The translations under genes were made by a program, and so were the position numbers. From positions 871,001-935,000 of the forward strand of contig NZ_HG916852.1 of assembly GCF_000577275.2 (NCBI RefSeq): a DNA stretch of 64,000 nucleotides, in the 5' to 3' direction. Source of the DNA: Rhizobium favelukesii (GTDB lineage Bacteria > Pseudomonadota > Alphaproteobacteria > Rhizobiales > Rhizobiaceae). Every line of letters starts with the position of its first letter. Position 1 is the stretch's first letter. Below are positions 27,217 to 35,220 of the stretch, one piece after another. Under the pieces are notes generated by a model. The model was not told the origin of the DNA, did no database searches, and worked only from the letters and a program-made list of their open reading frames with translations.

Positions 27217-27897
27217 TCAGCCGCCGAACAGCGTCCGTAGCACGTCGATGCCGCGATCCTCGAAGCTGACCTCGCCCTGCTTGTTGCCGGGGCCGATGAC
27301 GATGACCTTCGTGCCGACAGGGGCACGGTCGTAGAGATCGATGACATCCTTGTTCATCATGCGGATGCAGCCGGACGACATGTTGAGGCCGATCGTCCAG
27401 GGTTGGGTCGTTCCGTGAATGCGAAAGATCGTATCGCGGCCGCCCTGGTAGAGGTACATGGCGCGCGCGCCGAGCGGATTGTCCTCGCCGCCTTCTTGGA
27501 AGGCCGGGATGATATGACCCTTCGCCGCCTCGCGAACGCGCATCTCAGCCGGCGGCGTCCAGGTCGGCCACTCTGCCTTGCGGCCAATCTTGACCACACC
27601 GGACCAGCCGAAGCCTTCACGGCCGACGCCGATGCCGTAGCGCGTCGCGCGGTTCTTGCTTTCGACCAGGTATAGGAACTTGTTGTTGGTATCGATGATG
27701 ATCGTTCCGGGCGCTTCATTCGTGACGAGGTGCACGCGCTGGCGCTTGAACTGCGGCTTGACCGACTTCGGCGGCGAGGCGACCCGCACGACAGGGGCGC
27801 CATCGTGAGCAGGCGTGATCGGCTGCGCAAAAGCCGATGCGGACATGGAAGAGACCAGAAGGCCGGCGGCTGTAAGAGCCGTCGCGAATTTCAGCAT
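27217..27897 (-). CDS. L,D-transpeptidase (YkuD domain), paralogue 1
   Basis: A 226-residue exported enzyme that cross-links peptidoglycan stem peptides or attaches proteins to them. Start ATG 27897 (MLKFATALTAAG) has GAGGGAA upstream; a signal peptide ends near residue 26 (SAFAQP). The YkuD domain starts at APGTIIIDTNNKFLYLVE and carries the catalytic motif as IHGTTQPWTIG and SSGCIRMMNKDVIDLY. The next gene, 135 bases upstream, codes for a clear paralogue. Confidence 0.93.
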   Translation of the reverse strand: MLKFATALTAAGLLVSSMSASAFAQPITPAHDGAPVVRVASPPKSVKPQFKRQRVHLVTNEAPGTIIIDTNNKFLYLVESKNRATRYGIGVGREGFGWSGVVKIGRKAEWPTWTPPAEMRVREAAKGHIIPAFQEGGEDNPLGARAMYLYQGGRDTIFRIHGTTQPWTIGLNMSSGCIRMMNKDVIDLYDRAPVGTKVIVIGPGNKQGEVSFEDRGIDVLRTLFGG

Positions 27898-28032
27898 GGT
27901 TGATTCCCTCAAAGCAAAACCGGACCGAAGCTACCCGAACTTCGATCCGATTCAAGATATTAGACGTCGAATGAAGCAGTGGAGATGTTTAATTGCAACT
28001 GTTCTTGACGACGCGCCTGTATTGATGAGCCT

Positions 28033-28773
28033 TTACATGACGATGACGCGGGTTCCGACGTTTACGCGTTCGTAAAGGTCAACGACGTCTTCATTGCGCA
28101 GCCGGATGCAGCCGGAGGAAACGGCGTTGCCGATCGTCCACGGCGCATTGGTTCCATGAATGCGATAGAGCGTCGAACCGAGATACATGGCGCGCGCGCC
28201 AAGCGGGTTCCCAGGACCACCGTCCATGCGCGCCGGGAGATAATGGCCCTTGGCGGCTTCGCGGCCGATCATTTCCGACGGCGGCGTCCAGTCCGGCCAT
28301 TCGGACTTGCGGGTGATCTTGTGCACGCCGGCCCACTCGAAGCCTGGCTTGCCGACGCCGACGCCGTAACGCCGCGCTTTGCCGCCGTCCATCACCAGAT
28401 AGAGGAAGCGGTTGTTGGTATCGATGACGATCGTGCCAGGCCGCTCCTTGGTGTCGTAGGTGACGATCTGCGGCAGGTATTGCGGCTCAAGCTGGCGACG
28501 GATGACGGGAACGCCAGGGTTGATGGCGGATACCGGCTGCGCCGTGGCGGCGGGAGCGCGGCGGAAGGCGCCGGACGTGAACAGCCCGCGCTGCGCGACG
28601 ACCGGCCGCTGGTAGACGACGGGGCGAACCTTGCCGCCGAGCTGCATGATCCAGGGCGCTGCAAGGTCTGGGCTCAAGACGACCGGCGGGCGCGTTGCGT
28701 AACGGTCGTCGCCAAGCGCGGCCGTGGAAAAGACGCCGAGCATCGCTGCGGCGAGCAGAAGGGATTTGATCAT
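28033..28773 (-). CDS. L,D-transpeptidase (YkuD domain), paralogue 2
   Basis: A 246-residue exported L,D-transpeptidase with a signal peptide ending near residue 21 (STAALGDD). A proline-rich linker of about 85 residues precedes the YkuD domain (PGTIVIDTNNRFLYLVMDGG). The active site is IHGTNAPWTIG and SSGCIRLRNEDVVDLYERV. It is closely similar to the neighbouring paralogue across the catalytic domain, which suggests a tandem duplication. The linker length is the main difference. Confidence 0.93.
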   Translation of the reverse strand: MIKSLLLAAAMLGVFSTAALGDDRYATRPPVVLSPDLAAPWIMQLGGKVRPVVYQRPVVAQRGLFTSGAFRRAPAATAQPVSAINPGVPVIRRQLEPQYLPQIVTYDTKERPGTIVIDTNNRFLYLVMDGGKARRYGVGVGKPGFEWAGVHKITRKSEWPDWTPPSEMIGREAAKGHYLPARMDGGPGNPLGARAMYLGSTLYRIHGTNAPWTIGNAVSSGCIRLRNEDVVDLYERVNVGTRVIVM

Positions 28774-28983
28774 CGGACGGACTCTCTACAAATGGCCGAA
28801 CATGTGCGGACGGCGGCGGCCGCCTGCCTTCAAGCTGCCATCGTTCCCGCCAGCGAATGGTAAATTTGAATTCATTCAAGTCAGAAGCGAGAGATAAACT
28901 TTTCGTCAGGGTTATCGTTCGGTTTGGAAACAGAGTTTGCAAATGGTAAAGCCGGATTCGGAGCAAGAAAGCGAAGCGGGATC

Positions 28984-29613
28984 ATGAGCGATACGGGCAT
29001 CATCATCGGCGAAGACGGCAAGGGCCGCTGTCACTGGCACGCCAACCTCCCGGATTATCTCAGATATCATGACGAGGAATGGGGACGGCCGGTAACGGAT
29101 GATCTCCGCCTGTTCGAAAAGATCTGCCTGGAAGGGTTCCAGTCCGGCTTGTCCTGGCTCACCATCTTGCGCAAGCGCGACAATTTTCGCGCTGCCTTTG
29201 CCGGCTTCGATTTCGAGAAGGTTGCGCTCTTCGAAGACAAAGATATCGACCGTTGCCTTGCCGATCCCGGCATCGTCCGGCATCGCGGCAAGATCGTCTC
29301 GACGATCAACAACGCCCGGCGTGCGATCGAACTCCGCGCGGAATTCGGGTCGCTGGCGCATTATTTCTGGAGCTTCGAACCCGGTCACAACGAACGGCCG
29401 AAGGTGGTCGATCGTGCCGCTGTCATGGCGAACCCGACGACACCGACATCGGTCGTCATTTCCAAGAATTTGAAGAAACGCGGCTGGACGTTTGTCGGGC
29501 CGACCACAGTTTATGCCTTCATGCAAGCAATGGGACTTGTCAACGATCACATCGAAGGTTGCTTCTGCCGCGCCGAGGTTGAGGCGATGCGCGACGCGTT
29601 GGTGCGCCCATGA
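28984..29613 (+). CDS. tag: DNA-3-methyladenine glycosylase I
   Basis: Removes 3-methyladenine from alkylated DNA in base-excision repair. The 209-residue protein has the Tag layout: CHWHANLPDYLRYHDEEWGRP near residue 15, LFEKICLEGFQSGLSWLTIL near residue 42 and GPTTVYAFMQAMGLVNDH near residue 170. The zinc ligands of Tag are visible as the early CHWH and the late H (DHIEGCFC). A longer in-frame start upstream lacks family similarity, so ATG 28984 is used. The next gene overlaps by 4 bases. Confidence 0.94.
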   Translation: MSDTGIIIGEDGKGRCHWHANLPDYLRYHDEEWGRPVTDDLRLFEKICLEGFQSGLSWLTILRKRDNFRAAFAGFDFEKVALFEDKDIDRCLADPGIVRHRGKIVSTINNARRAIELRAEFGSLAHYFWSFEPGHNERPKVVDRAAVMANPTTPTSVVISKNLKKRGWTFVGPTTVYAFMQAMGLVNDHIEGCFCRAEVEAMRDALVRP

Positions 29614-30095
29614 AGCGGCTCGCGGTCACCGTTGCCTTCTGCGCCCTTATGGCGTCTGTGTCATTTGCTCAACAACAACCAGAGCTGCAGCCAGGAGAGC
29701 GACTGGAGAAGCTGCAATTCCCGGCCGCGACCATGGAACTCAAGGGATGGACAAAGTTCGGCAACGGCCGCGTCTACACGCTGCCCGTCAAGGCGGGCCA
29801 GCATGTGAAGGTCAGCTTCGCGACAAAGAGCAAGTTTGCCTTTCTCTCGATATTCGATCTCGCGATGCCTGATGAGGAGGCAATCTTCGGTACCGACGAG
29901 GATGGCAGCAGCTACACTATCACTGTCAAGGACAGCACAACCTGGCTGCTGCGGCCTTACTATTCCAAGGTATCGCCGCGCCGCGGCCTCGGCGCACCCT
30001 ACAGCATTCTCGTCGAGCCGCAGGCAACGCCGCCGCAACCCACCGCTCCGACCGAAAAGCAATCGCCGTCGCCGCTCTTTCCCTCAAGGCAGTGA
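29610..30095 (+). CDS. Secreted protein of unknown function
   Basis: A 161-residue protein with a signal peptide (MKRLAVTVAFCALMASVSFA, then QQQPE). The mature part has a beta-rich centre (YTITVKDSTTWLLRPYYSKV) and a proline-rich tail (QATPPQPTAPTEKQ). It overlaps tag by 4 bases in an ATGA sequence, so it is cotranslated with the repair enzyme, but nothing in its sequence suggests a role in DNA repair. No domain recognised. Confidence 0.7.
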   Translation: MKRLAVTVAFCALMASVSFAQQQPELQPGERLEKLQFPAATMELKGWTKFGNGRVYTLPVKAGQHVKVSFATKSKFAFLSIFDLAMPDEEAIFGTDEDGSSYTITVKDSTTWLLRPYYSKVSPRRGLGAPYSILVEPQATPPQPTAPTEKQSPSPLFPSRQ

Positions 30096-30102
30096 CAACG
30101 GG

Positions 30103-30807
30103 TTAGTCTATCCCCTCGATCAGGCCGCGCAGCTCTCCGAGATGTTCGATCTTGCGAAAGCGCGGTGCGTCCTTCGGTTCCTCGACATGCTCGACGACCC
30201 AGGTGAGTTCATGCGGCACGAAGACCCCGTAGCTGCCGGCGGCGATTGCGGGGACAATGTCTGATTTCAGCGAGTTGCCGACCATCATAGCCCGTTCCGG
30301 ACCGCCGCCGACTTTGGAGAAGATCCGGCGGTACGTTACCGCGGTCTTGTCGGAGACAATCTCGACGGCGTGAAAGAAGTCGCCGAGCCCGGATTGCGCA
30401 AGCTTGCGCTCCTGATCGAACAGGTCACCCTTGGTGATCATCACCAGCAGGTAGCTTTCCGAGAGCGCCGCCAGGGTCTCCTGTACGTGCGGTAGGGTCT
30501 CGACCGGGTGGGAAAGCAGGTCGCGGCCGGTGTCGAGAATACCGGCAATGACGCTGGCAGGAACCTTGCCCTCGGTGATCTCGATCGCTGTCTCGATCAT
30601 CGACAGGGTAAATCCCTTGATGCCGAAGCCGTAGTGGCGGAGATTGCGCTTCTCTGCCTCCAGCAAGCGCTCCGAGATCCTAGGGCCGTCTGCAAAATCG
30701 GCGAGCAATTCGGTGAAATGCGCCTCGGTAAGCCGGTAGTATTGCTCATTCTGCCAGAGCGTGTCGTCGGCATCGAAGCCGATGGTCGTCAGCGTACGGG
30801 TCGTCAT
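30103..30807 (-). CDS. HAD family hydrolase
   Basis: A 234-residue haloacid-dehalogenase-superfamily protein. Motif I is GFDADDTLWQNE, motif II the threonine in VMITKGD, motif III the lysine around SDKT and motif IV MMVGNSLKSDIVPAIAAG. A helical cap lies between motifs I and II. ATG 30807 with GGAGG upstream is chosen over a longer open frame. Phosphatase activity is likely; the substrate is unknown. It converges on the secreted-protein gene. Confidence 0.87.
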   Translation of the reverse strand: MTTRTLTTIGFDADDTLWQNEQYYRLTEAHFTELLADFADGPRISERLLEAEKRNLRHYGFGIKGFTLSMIETAIEITEGKVPASVIAGILDTGRDLLSHPVETLPHVQETLAALSESYLLVMITKGDLFDQERKLAQSGLGDFFHAVEIVSDKTAVTYRRIFSKVGGGPERAMMVGNSLKSDIVPAIAAGSYGVFVPHELTWVVEHVEEPKDAPRFRKIEHLGELRGLIEGID

Positions 30808-31044
30808 CGCCCACCTCCGAGTGATCTGATTGGAATCTATTGAAAGATGGCTGCGAAACAAGGGGATCGCAAAGCCGTGAGGCGTGTACACGGTGTGTTG
30901 AAATGCCGCTGTCTCGCCTTACATCGATAGTGCCTCCCGCGCAGCCGCATTCCGGCTGTTCCTGTCATGGGCAGGCCAATAACCAAAAAATGAATTCATC
31001 TGTCCGTGGACAAGCCCGCGGCCGTCACAAGGAAATGTTCGATC

Positions 31045-32094
31045 ATGCGTTACAACCAACTTGGAAATACGGGCCTATTCGTCTCCGAAATCTGCCTTGG
31101 CACGATGACGTTCGGTGCCGCAGGCGAAGGCAATATCTGGGGCGCGATTGCCGACGTCGATCAGAAGGTAGCCGACCGGATCGTCGAAAGATCGCTTGCC
31201 GCCGGCGTGAATTTCATCGACACGGCTGACGTTTATTCCTTCGGGGAATCCGAAAAGCTGCTCGGCCAAGCCCTGACGAACCTGGGTGTTCCTCGCAAGG
31301 ACGTCGTCGTTGCCACGAAGGTCTACGGCCTCATGGGCGACAAGCCGAACGATCGCGGCGCCTCGCGTGGCCACATCATGGATTCGGTCGAGGCAAGCCT
31401 GGAGCGCTTGCAGACCGATCATGTCGATCTCTATCAGATCCACGCCACCGATACGGTTACGCCGATCGACGAGACGTTGCGCGCGCTCGACGATCTCGTG
31501 TCCCGTGGTCTTGTGCGCTATGTCGGCGTCTCGAACTGGCAGGCATGGCGCATCGCCAAGGCGCTCGGTATTTCGGAGCGCCGCGGCTTCGCGCGGTTCG
31601 AGGCCGTGCAGGCCTACTATTCGATTGCCGGCCGCGACCTCGAGCGCGACATCGTGCCGATGATGCAGGAAGAAAAACTTGGTCTGATGGTCTGGTCGCC
31701 GCTGGCTGGCGGCCTCCTTTCCGGCAAATACGGGCCGGGAGCACCCGGCAACGGGGAAGGTCGCCGTGCCTCGTTCGATTTTCCGCCGGTCGACAAGGAT
31801 CGCGCTTGGGCCTGCGTTGCCGTCATGCGCGAGATTGCCGAGAAGCACGGCACGAGCGTCGCGACCGTGGCGCTTGCGTATATTCTGGCCAAGCCTTTCG
31901 TGACGACGGTCATCATCGGTGCCAAGCGCGTCGAGCAGCTCGACCAGAACCTGGCGGCTGTCAATCTGAAACTCGATACCGCCGACCTGACGAAGCTGGA
32001 CGAGGTCAGCGCGCTGGCGCCTGAATATCCGGGCTGGATGCTTGCGCGGCAGGAAGCCGGCCGCCGGCCAGAGCCATTCCAGCCGAAGGCCTGA
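31045..32094 (+). CDS. Aldo/keto reductase
   Basis: A 349-residue NADPH-dependent oxidoreductase with an (alpha/beta)8 barrel. NFIDTADVYSFGESEKLLG near residue 60 has the catalytic aspartate and tyrosine; VATKVYG has the lysine and DLYQIHATD the histidine position. VRYVGVSNWQAWRI and the C-terminal VTTVIIGAKRVEQLDQNL fit cofactor binding. It belongs to the YajO/Tas-like group acting on aldehydes or sugars. ATG 31045 has AAGGAA upstream; two in-frame starts further upstream are less likely. Confidence 0.9.
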   Translation: MRYNQLGNTGLFVSEICLGTMTFGAAGEGNIWGAIADVDQKVADRIVERSLAAGVNFIDTADVYSFGESEKLLGQALTNLGVPRKDVVVATKVYGLMGDKPNDRGASRGHIMDSVEASLERLQTDHVDLYQIHATDTVTPIDETLRALDDLVSRGLVRYVGVSNWQAWRIAKALGISERRGFARFEAVQAYYSIAGRDLERDIVPMMQEEKLGLMVWSPLAGGLLSGKYGPGAPGNGEGRRASFDFPPVDKDRAWACVAVMREIAEKHGTSVATVALAYILAKPFVTTVIIGAKRVEQLDQNLAAVNLKLDTADLTKLDEVSALAPEYPGWMLARQEAGRRPEPFQPKA

Positions 32095-32111
32095 TCTGCC
32101 GTCTTGTGGAT

Positions 32112-32143
32112 GCGGACGCCGGGGCTTGCTGCTCCGGCGTCCT
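32112..32143 (+). terminator. Hairpin downstream of the aldo/keto reductase gene
   Basis: GGACGCCGG at 32114-32122 and CCGGCGTCC at 32134-32142 form a perfect 9-bp stem with an 11-base loop. No long T run follows, so termination strength is uncertain. It lies between two convergent genes. Confidence 0.5.
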
Positions 32144-32150
32144 TCGCATG

Positions 32151-32510
32151 CTACTTGCCGTGTGCCTTCAGCCAGGCCAGCATGTCGGTGATCTCCGCCT
32201 CCTGGGCCTTGATCACGGCTTCTGCGAGCTTGCGAATTTCAGGATCCTTGCCGTATTGCAGCTCGATCTTCGCCATGTCGATTGCGCCCTGATGGTGCGG
32301 GATCATGCCGCGGACGAAGTCGACGTCGGTGTCGCCGGTATACTCCAGCGTCATGTCCTTGTGCATCTTTGCGTTCGCCTCCGCAAAGGCGTGGCTTGCT
32401 GCGCTGTGGTCGCCCGTCGGCTTGCTCATGTCCATCTGCATATCTTCCGCGAAGGCAGACGCGGTGGAGAGTGCAAGAGTTGCAGCAATGGCGAGAACTT
32501 TCAGAGACAT
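32151..32510 (-). CDS. DUF305 family periplasmic protein
   Basis: A 119-residue protein from ATG 32510 (MSLKVLAIAATLALSTASAFAE), with AGGAAGGAAA upstream and a clear signal peptide. The DUF305 core has DVDFVRGMIPHHQGAIDMAKI, with the paired histidines typical of the family, and ITDMLAWLKAH at the end. Methionine-rich elements follow the signal peptide (EDMQMDMSK). DUF305 proteins often accompany copper resistance genes and some bind copper. It lies downstream of a Cys-rich secreted protein gene on the same strand. Confidence 0.88.
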   Translation of the reverse strand: MSLKVLAIAATLALSTASAFAEDMQMDMSKPTGDHSAASHAFAEANAKMHKDMTLEYTGDTDVDFVRGMIPHHQGAIDMAKIELQYGKDPEIRKLAEAVIKAQEAEITDMLAWLKAHGK

Positions 32511-32581
32511 GGGATTTCCTTCCTCTGTCTGATATTGGAATTCAATGCGCGGCCTTGGACCGCAGCTGTTCATGAAAACCG

Positions 32582-32947
32582 TCAGACAAGCCGGGGAGGC
32601 GGCGCCAGCGGCGCAGGGCGCGCATCCCGCATGGCATGAGCCGGTCCGGGAGCAGGATAGGAAAACACTTGCTTGCCGGCCGCGGCGACAACGCTCGACG
32701 GCGGAATGACAAGACAGGCCGAACAGAAGGGCATGTGCACCATGCCACTGGCTGAGCAGGGATCCTGTTGTGGGGGCGGCGATTTGGCTTTCTCGTCCAC
32801 ATCCATCCCGGTCATGTGCTGATGCTCACCGCTGACATTCGAAGCGACCGTCTGCATGGATAGGCATGTCGGACAGCCAGCCCAGGCTGACATGGTGCCG
32901 TAAGCGAGCCAGGCGAATACCATCGCTATGATTGCAAGAAAGCGCAT
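32582..32947 (-). CDS. Small Cys-rich exported protein (DUF2946-like)
   Basis: A 121-residue protein from ATG 32947 (MRFLAIIAMVFAWLAYGTMS). The signal peptide ends near AWAGCPTC. Cysteines occur as CPTCLS, DPCS and PFCSACLV, with a histidine- and methionine-containing stretch (EHQHMTGMDVDE) between them. The cysteine pattern recalls DUF2946-type proteins found near copper genes. The DUF305 gene follows 71 bases downstream on the same strand, so a metal-handling pair is plausible but not shown. Confidence 0.6.
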   Translation of the reverse strand: MRFLAIIAMVFAWLAYGTMSAWAGCPTCLSMQTVASNVSGEHQHMTGMDVDEKAKSPPPQQDPCSASGMVHMPFCSACLVIPPSSVVAAAGKQVFSYPAPGPAHAMRDARPAPLAPPPRLV

Positions 32948-33064
32948 TCGGTCAAGATAGGAACACGACGCGAGGATGCCAAGGTGCTTTTTGCGGATTT
33001 GGCAGACGCTCCCAGTGCGGCGGCGGCATTCGGCCCCCAAGCGGCCATCCCATTGGGCGATGGG

Positions 33065-33235
33065 CCGAGGATGATAAAAAATATCAAGAGTTGTCGGCAA
33101 GACAGCCGTGGAACGGCCTCTGAGGTGCCGGGGTTGACGTCGGGCGGTTCTAACGGGGCCAGCCAGATAGCAGCTTCGAAAGCACGTGGTTCAGGGAAAG
33201 GTACGGACGCACGGTGTTGTAGTTGGAGCTCATTG
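33065..33235 (-). mobile_element. IS3-type transposase remnant (C-terminal end)
   Basis: On the minus strand, NYNTVRPYLSLN at about 33190-33227 matches the end of the IS3-family integrase domain, (D/N)YNTxRPHSSLG. The continuation AFEAAIWLAPLEPPD is in a different frame, so the piece carries a frameshift. No inverted repeats or upstream transposase domain are left. Short decayed fragment, lying within the 406-base gap 32948-33353, which otherwise holds the promoter region of the TRAP operon. Confidence 0.5.
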
Positions 33236-33353
33236 GGGAGTATTATTCAAAGCTAAAATAGAAGCTCGTGAGCGGGATGCGAGCGGAGAGCTGCAGAACC
33301 CTTTTCCGCATCTCGCCATAAGCGCGAGGAAGCCCATGCTTCGGGAGGAAAAG

Positions 33354-34493
33354 ATGAAACATACGGAGACCAGAGGGAGACCGTCGCGCCGCAAATTTCT
33401 AATGGGGACAGCCATGGCCGGTGCGGCGATGATCGCGGCACCAAGCGTCGTCAAGGCGCAGGGACCGGTCAACATGCGTTGGCAGAGCACATGGCCGTCC
33501 AAGGACATCTTTCACGAATTCGCGCTTGATTTCGCAAAAAAGGTCACCGACATGACTGGCGGCGATCTCAAAATTGAAGTGCTGCCGGCGGGTGCCGTGG
33601 TGCCCGCATTCGGTCTGCTCGACGCGGTCTCCCAGGGGACGCTCGACGGAGGGCACGGCGTCGTCGCATATCACTACGGCAAACAAGCGGCGCTGGCATT
33701 GTGGGGCTCGGGGCCGGGATTTGCCATGGATGCCAACATGTTGCTCGCCTGGCACAAATACGGCGGCGGCAGGGAGCTCCTCGTAAAGCTCTATGAATCG
33801 ATCGGGGCCAATGTGGTTTCGTTCCTCTATGGGCCGATGCCGACACAGCCGCTCGGCTGGTTCAAGAAGCCGGTCGCCAAGGTCGAGGATATTCAGGGAC
33901 TTAAATTCCGCACCGTCGGCATTTCCATTGATGTGTTCACCGGCCTCGGTGCCGCGGTCAATGCGCTGCCGGGTGGCGAGATCGTGGCGGCATTGGACCG
34001 CGGCCTGCTTGACGCGGCCGAGTTCAACAACGCGTCGTCCGACCGGGCTCTCGGTTTCCCGGACGTCTCCAAGATCTGCATGCTGCAAAGCTATCACCAG
34101 AATGCCGAGCAGTTCGAGGTGCTGTTCAACAAGGCGAAATATGATGCATTGCCTGACCAGATGAAGGCGATCATCTCCAACGCCGCGGAGGCGGCCTCCC
34201 AGGACATGGCCTGGAAGGCGATCGACCGCTATTCGACTGACTACGCCGAGATGCAGACCACCGAAAAGGTCAAGTTCTACAAAACGCCGGAAGCGATCCT
34301 CAAAAGGCAACTGGAAGTCTACGACGAGGTCGTGAAGAAGAAGGCGGCGGAAAACCCGCTGTTCAAGGAGGTCATCCAGTCGCAAATAGCTTTTGCGGCG
34401 CGGGCAACGCGGTGGGAACAGGATACCGTCGTCAACCGCCGACTGGCCTTCGATCACTACTTCGGCCCGAACGGGGTTGCGAAGGAACTATAA
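33354..34493 (+). CDS. TRAP transporter substrate-binding protein (FcbT1/TakP-like)
   Basis: Periplasmic solute receptor of a tripartite ATP-independent transporter. The 379-residue protein has a twin-arginine signal (SRRKFLMGTAMAGAAMIAA). The mature part starts GPVNMRWQSTWPSKDIFHEF and carries the LKFRTVGISIDVFTGLGA segment, where the conserved arginine contacts the carboxylate of the ligand. It fits the COG4663 group for mannitol/chloroaromatic or 2-oxo acid uptake; the ligand is unknown. ATG 33354 follows GGGAGG. Confidence 0.9.
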   Translation: MKHTETRGRPSRRKFLMGTAMAGAAMIAAPSVVKAQGPVNMRWQSTWPSKDIFHEFALDFAKKVTDMTGGDLKIEVLPAGAVVPAFGLLDAVSQGTLDGGHGVVAYHYGKQAALALWGSGPGFAMDANMLLAWHKYGGGRELLVKLYESIGANVVSFLYGPMPTQPLGWFKKPVAKVEDIQGLKFRTVGISIDVFTGLGAAVNALPGGEIVAALDRGLLDAAEFNNASSDRALGFPDVSKICMLQSYHQNAEQFEVLFNKAKYDALPDQMKAIISNAAEAASQDMAWKAIDRYSTDYAEMQTTEKVKFYKTPEAILKRQLEVYDEVVKKKAAENPLFKEVIQSQIAFAARATRWEQDTVVNRRLAFDHYFGPNGVAKEL

Positions 34494-34551
34494 CGTCATC
34501 ACCGGACAACGATGCTTCTGACGAAGGTATGGGCTATCTCGGGGGGCACCC

Positions 34552-35220
34552 GTGGACGTTCAGCAGTTTCTCATCAGGATCGATGCGATCAGCGTGTGGG
34601 TCGGCAAGGCTGCGGCGTGGCTGATCATCGGCCTGATGACACTCGTCTGCATCGAAGTCTTCAAGCGCTACATCATGAACATGCCGACGGCGTGGATCTT
34701 CGATGTCAGCAACATGTTCTATGGCACCCTGTTCATGCTCGCCGGAGCCTATGCTCTGGCGCAGAATGCCCATGTACGCGGCGACTTTCTCTACAGCTCG
34801 CTGCGGCCTCGCATACAGGCGACGCTCGATCTCCTCCTTTATGTCCTATTCTTCCTGCCGGGCGTCGCCGCGCTCATCTATGCCGGTTACCACTATGCGG
34901 CGCTATCCTGGCGGATCGGCGAGCATTCGACTGTCACGGCGGAAGGCCCGCCGATCTACTACTTCAAGACCGTCATTCCGGCAGCGGGCGTGCTCGTCAT
35001 GCTTCAGGGGCTTGCCGAGATAGCGCGCTGCATCATCTGCCTGAAGACCGGAGAATGGCCGCGCCGGCTCAAGGATGTGGAGGAAATCGACGTTGTCGCC
35101 GAACAGCTTGCGCATAGCGAGCACATAGACGCGCAGACGCGCGAGGACGCGATCGAGCGCGCCCAGGATATCGATAGGGCGGCGCGGCAACGGGGCCGGG
35201 GGGGAGACATCGAGACGTGA
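34552..35220 (+). CDS. TRAP transporter small membrane subunit (DctQ type)
   Basis: A 222-residue DctQ subunit with a GTG start (34552) after GGGGGG. Four hydrophobic helices lie between about residues 15 and 165 (AAWLIIGLMTLVCIEVFKRY, FDVSNMFYGTLFMLAGAYAL, LLLYVLFFLPGVAALIYAGY, VIPAAGVLVMLQGLAEIA). A charged, helical cytoplasmic tail of about 45 residues follows, rich in E, D, A and R. It overlaps the DctM gene by 4 bases. Confidence 0.88.
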   Translation: MDVQQFLIRIDAISVWVGKAAAWLIIGLMTLVCIEVFKRYIMNMPTAWIFDVSNMFYGTLFMLAGAYALAQNAHVRGDFLYSSLRPRIQATLDLLLYVLFFLPGVAALIYAGYHYAALSWRIGEHSTVTAEGPPIYYFKTVIPAAGVLVMLQGLAEIARCIICLKTGEWPRRLKDVEEIDVVAEQLAHSEHIDAQTREDAIERAQDIDRAARQRGRGGDIET

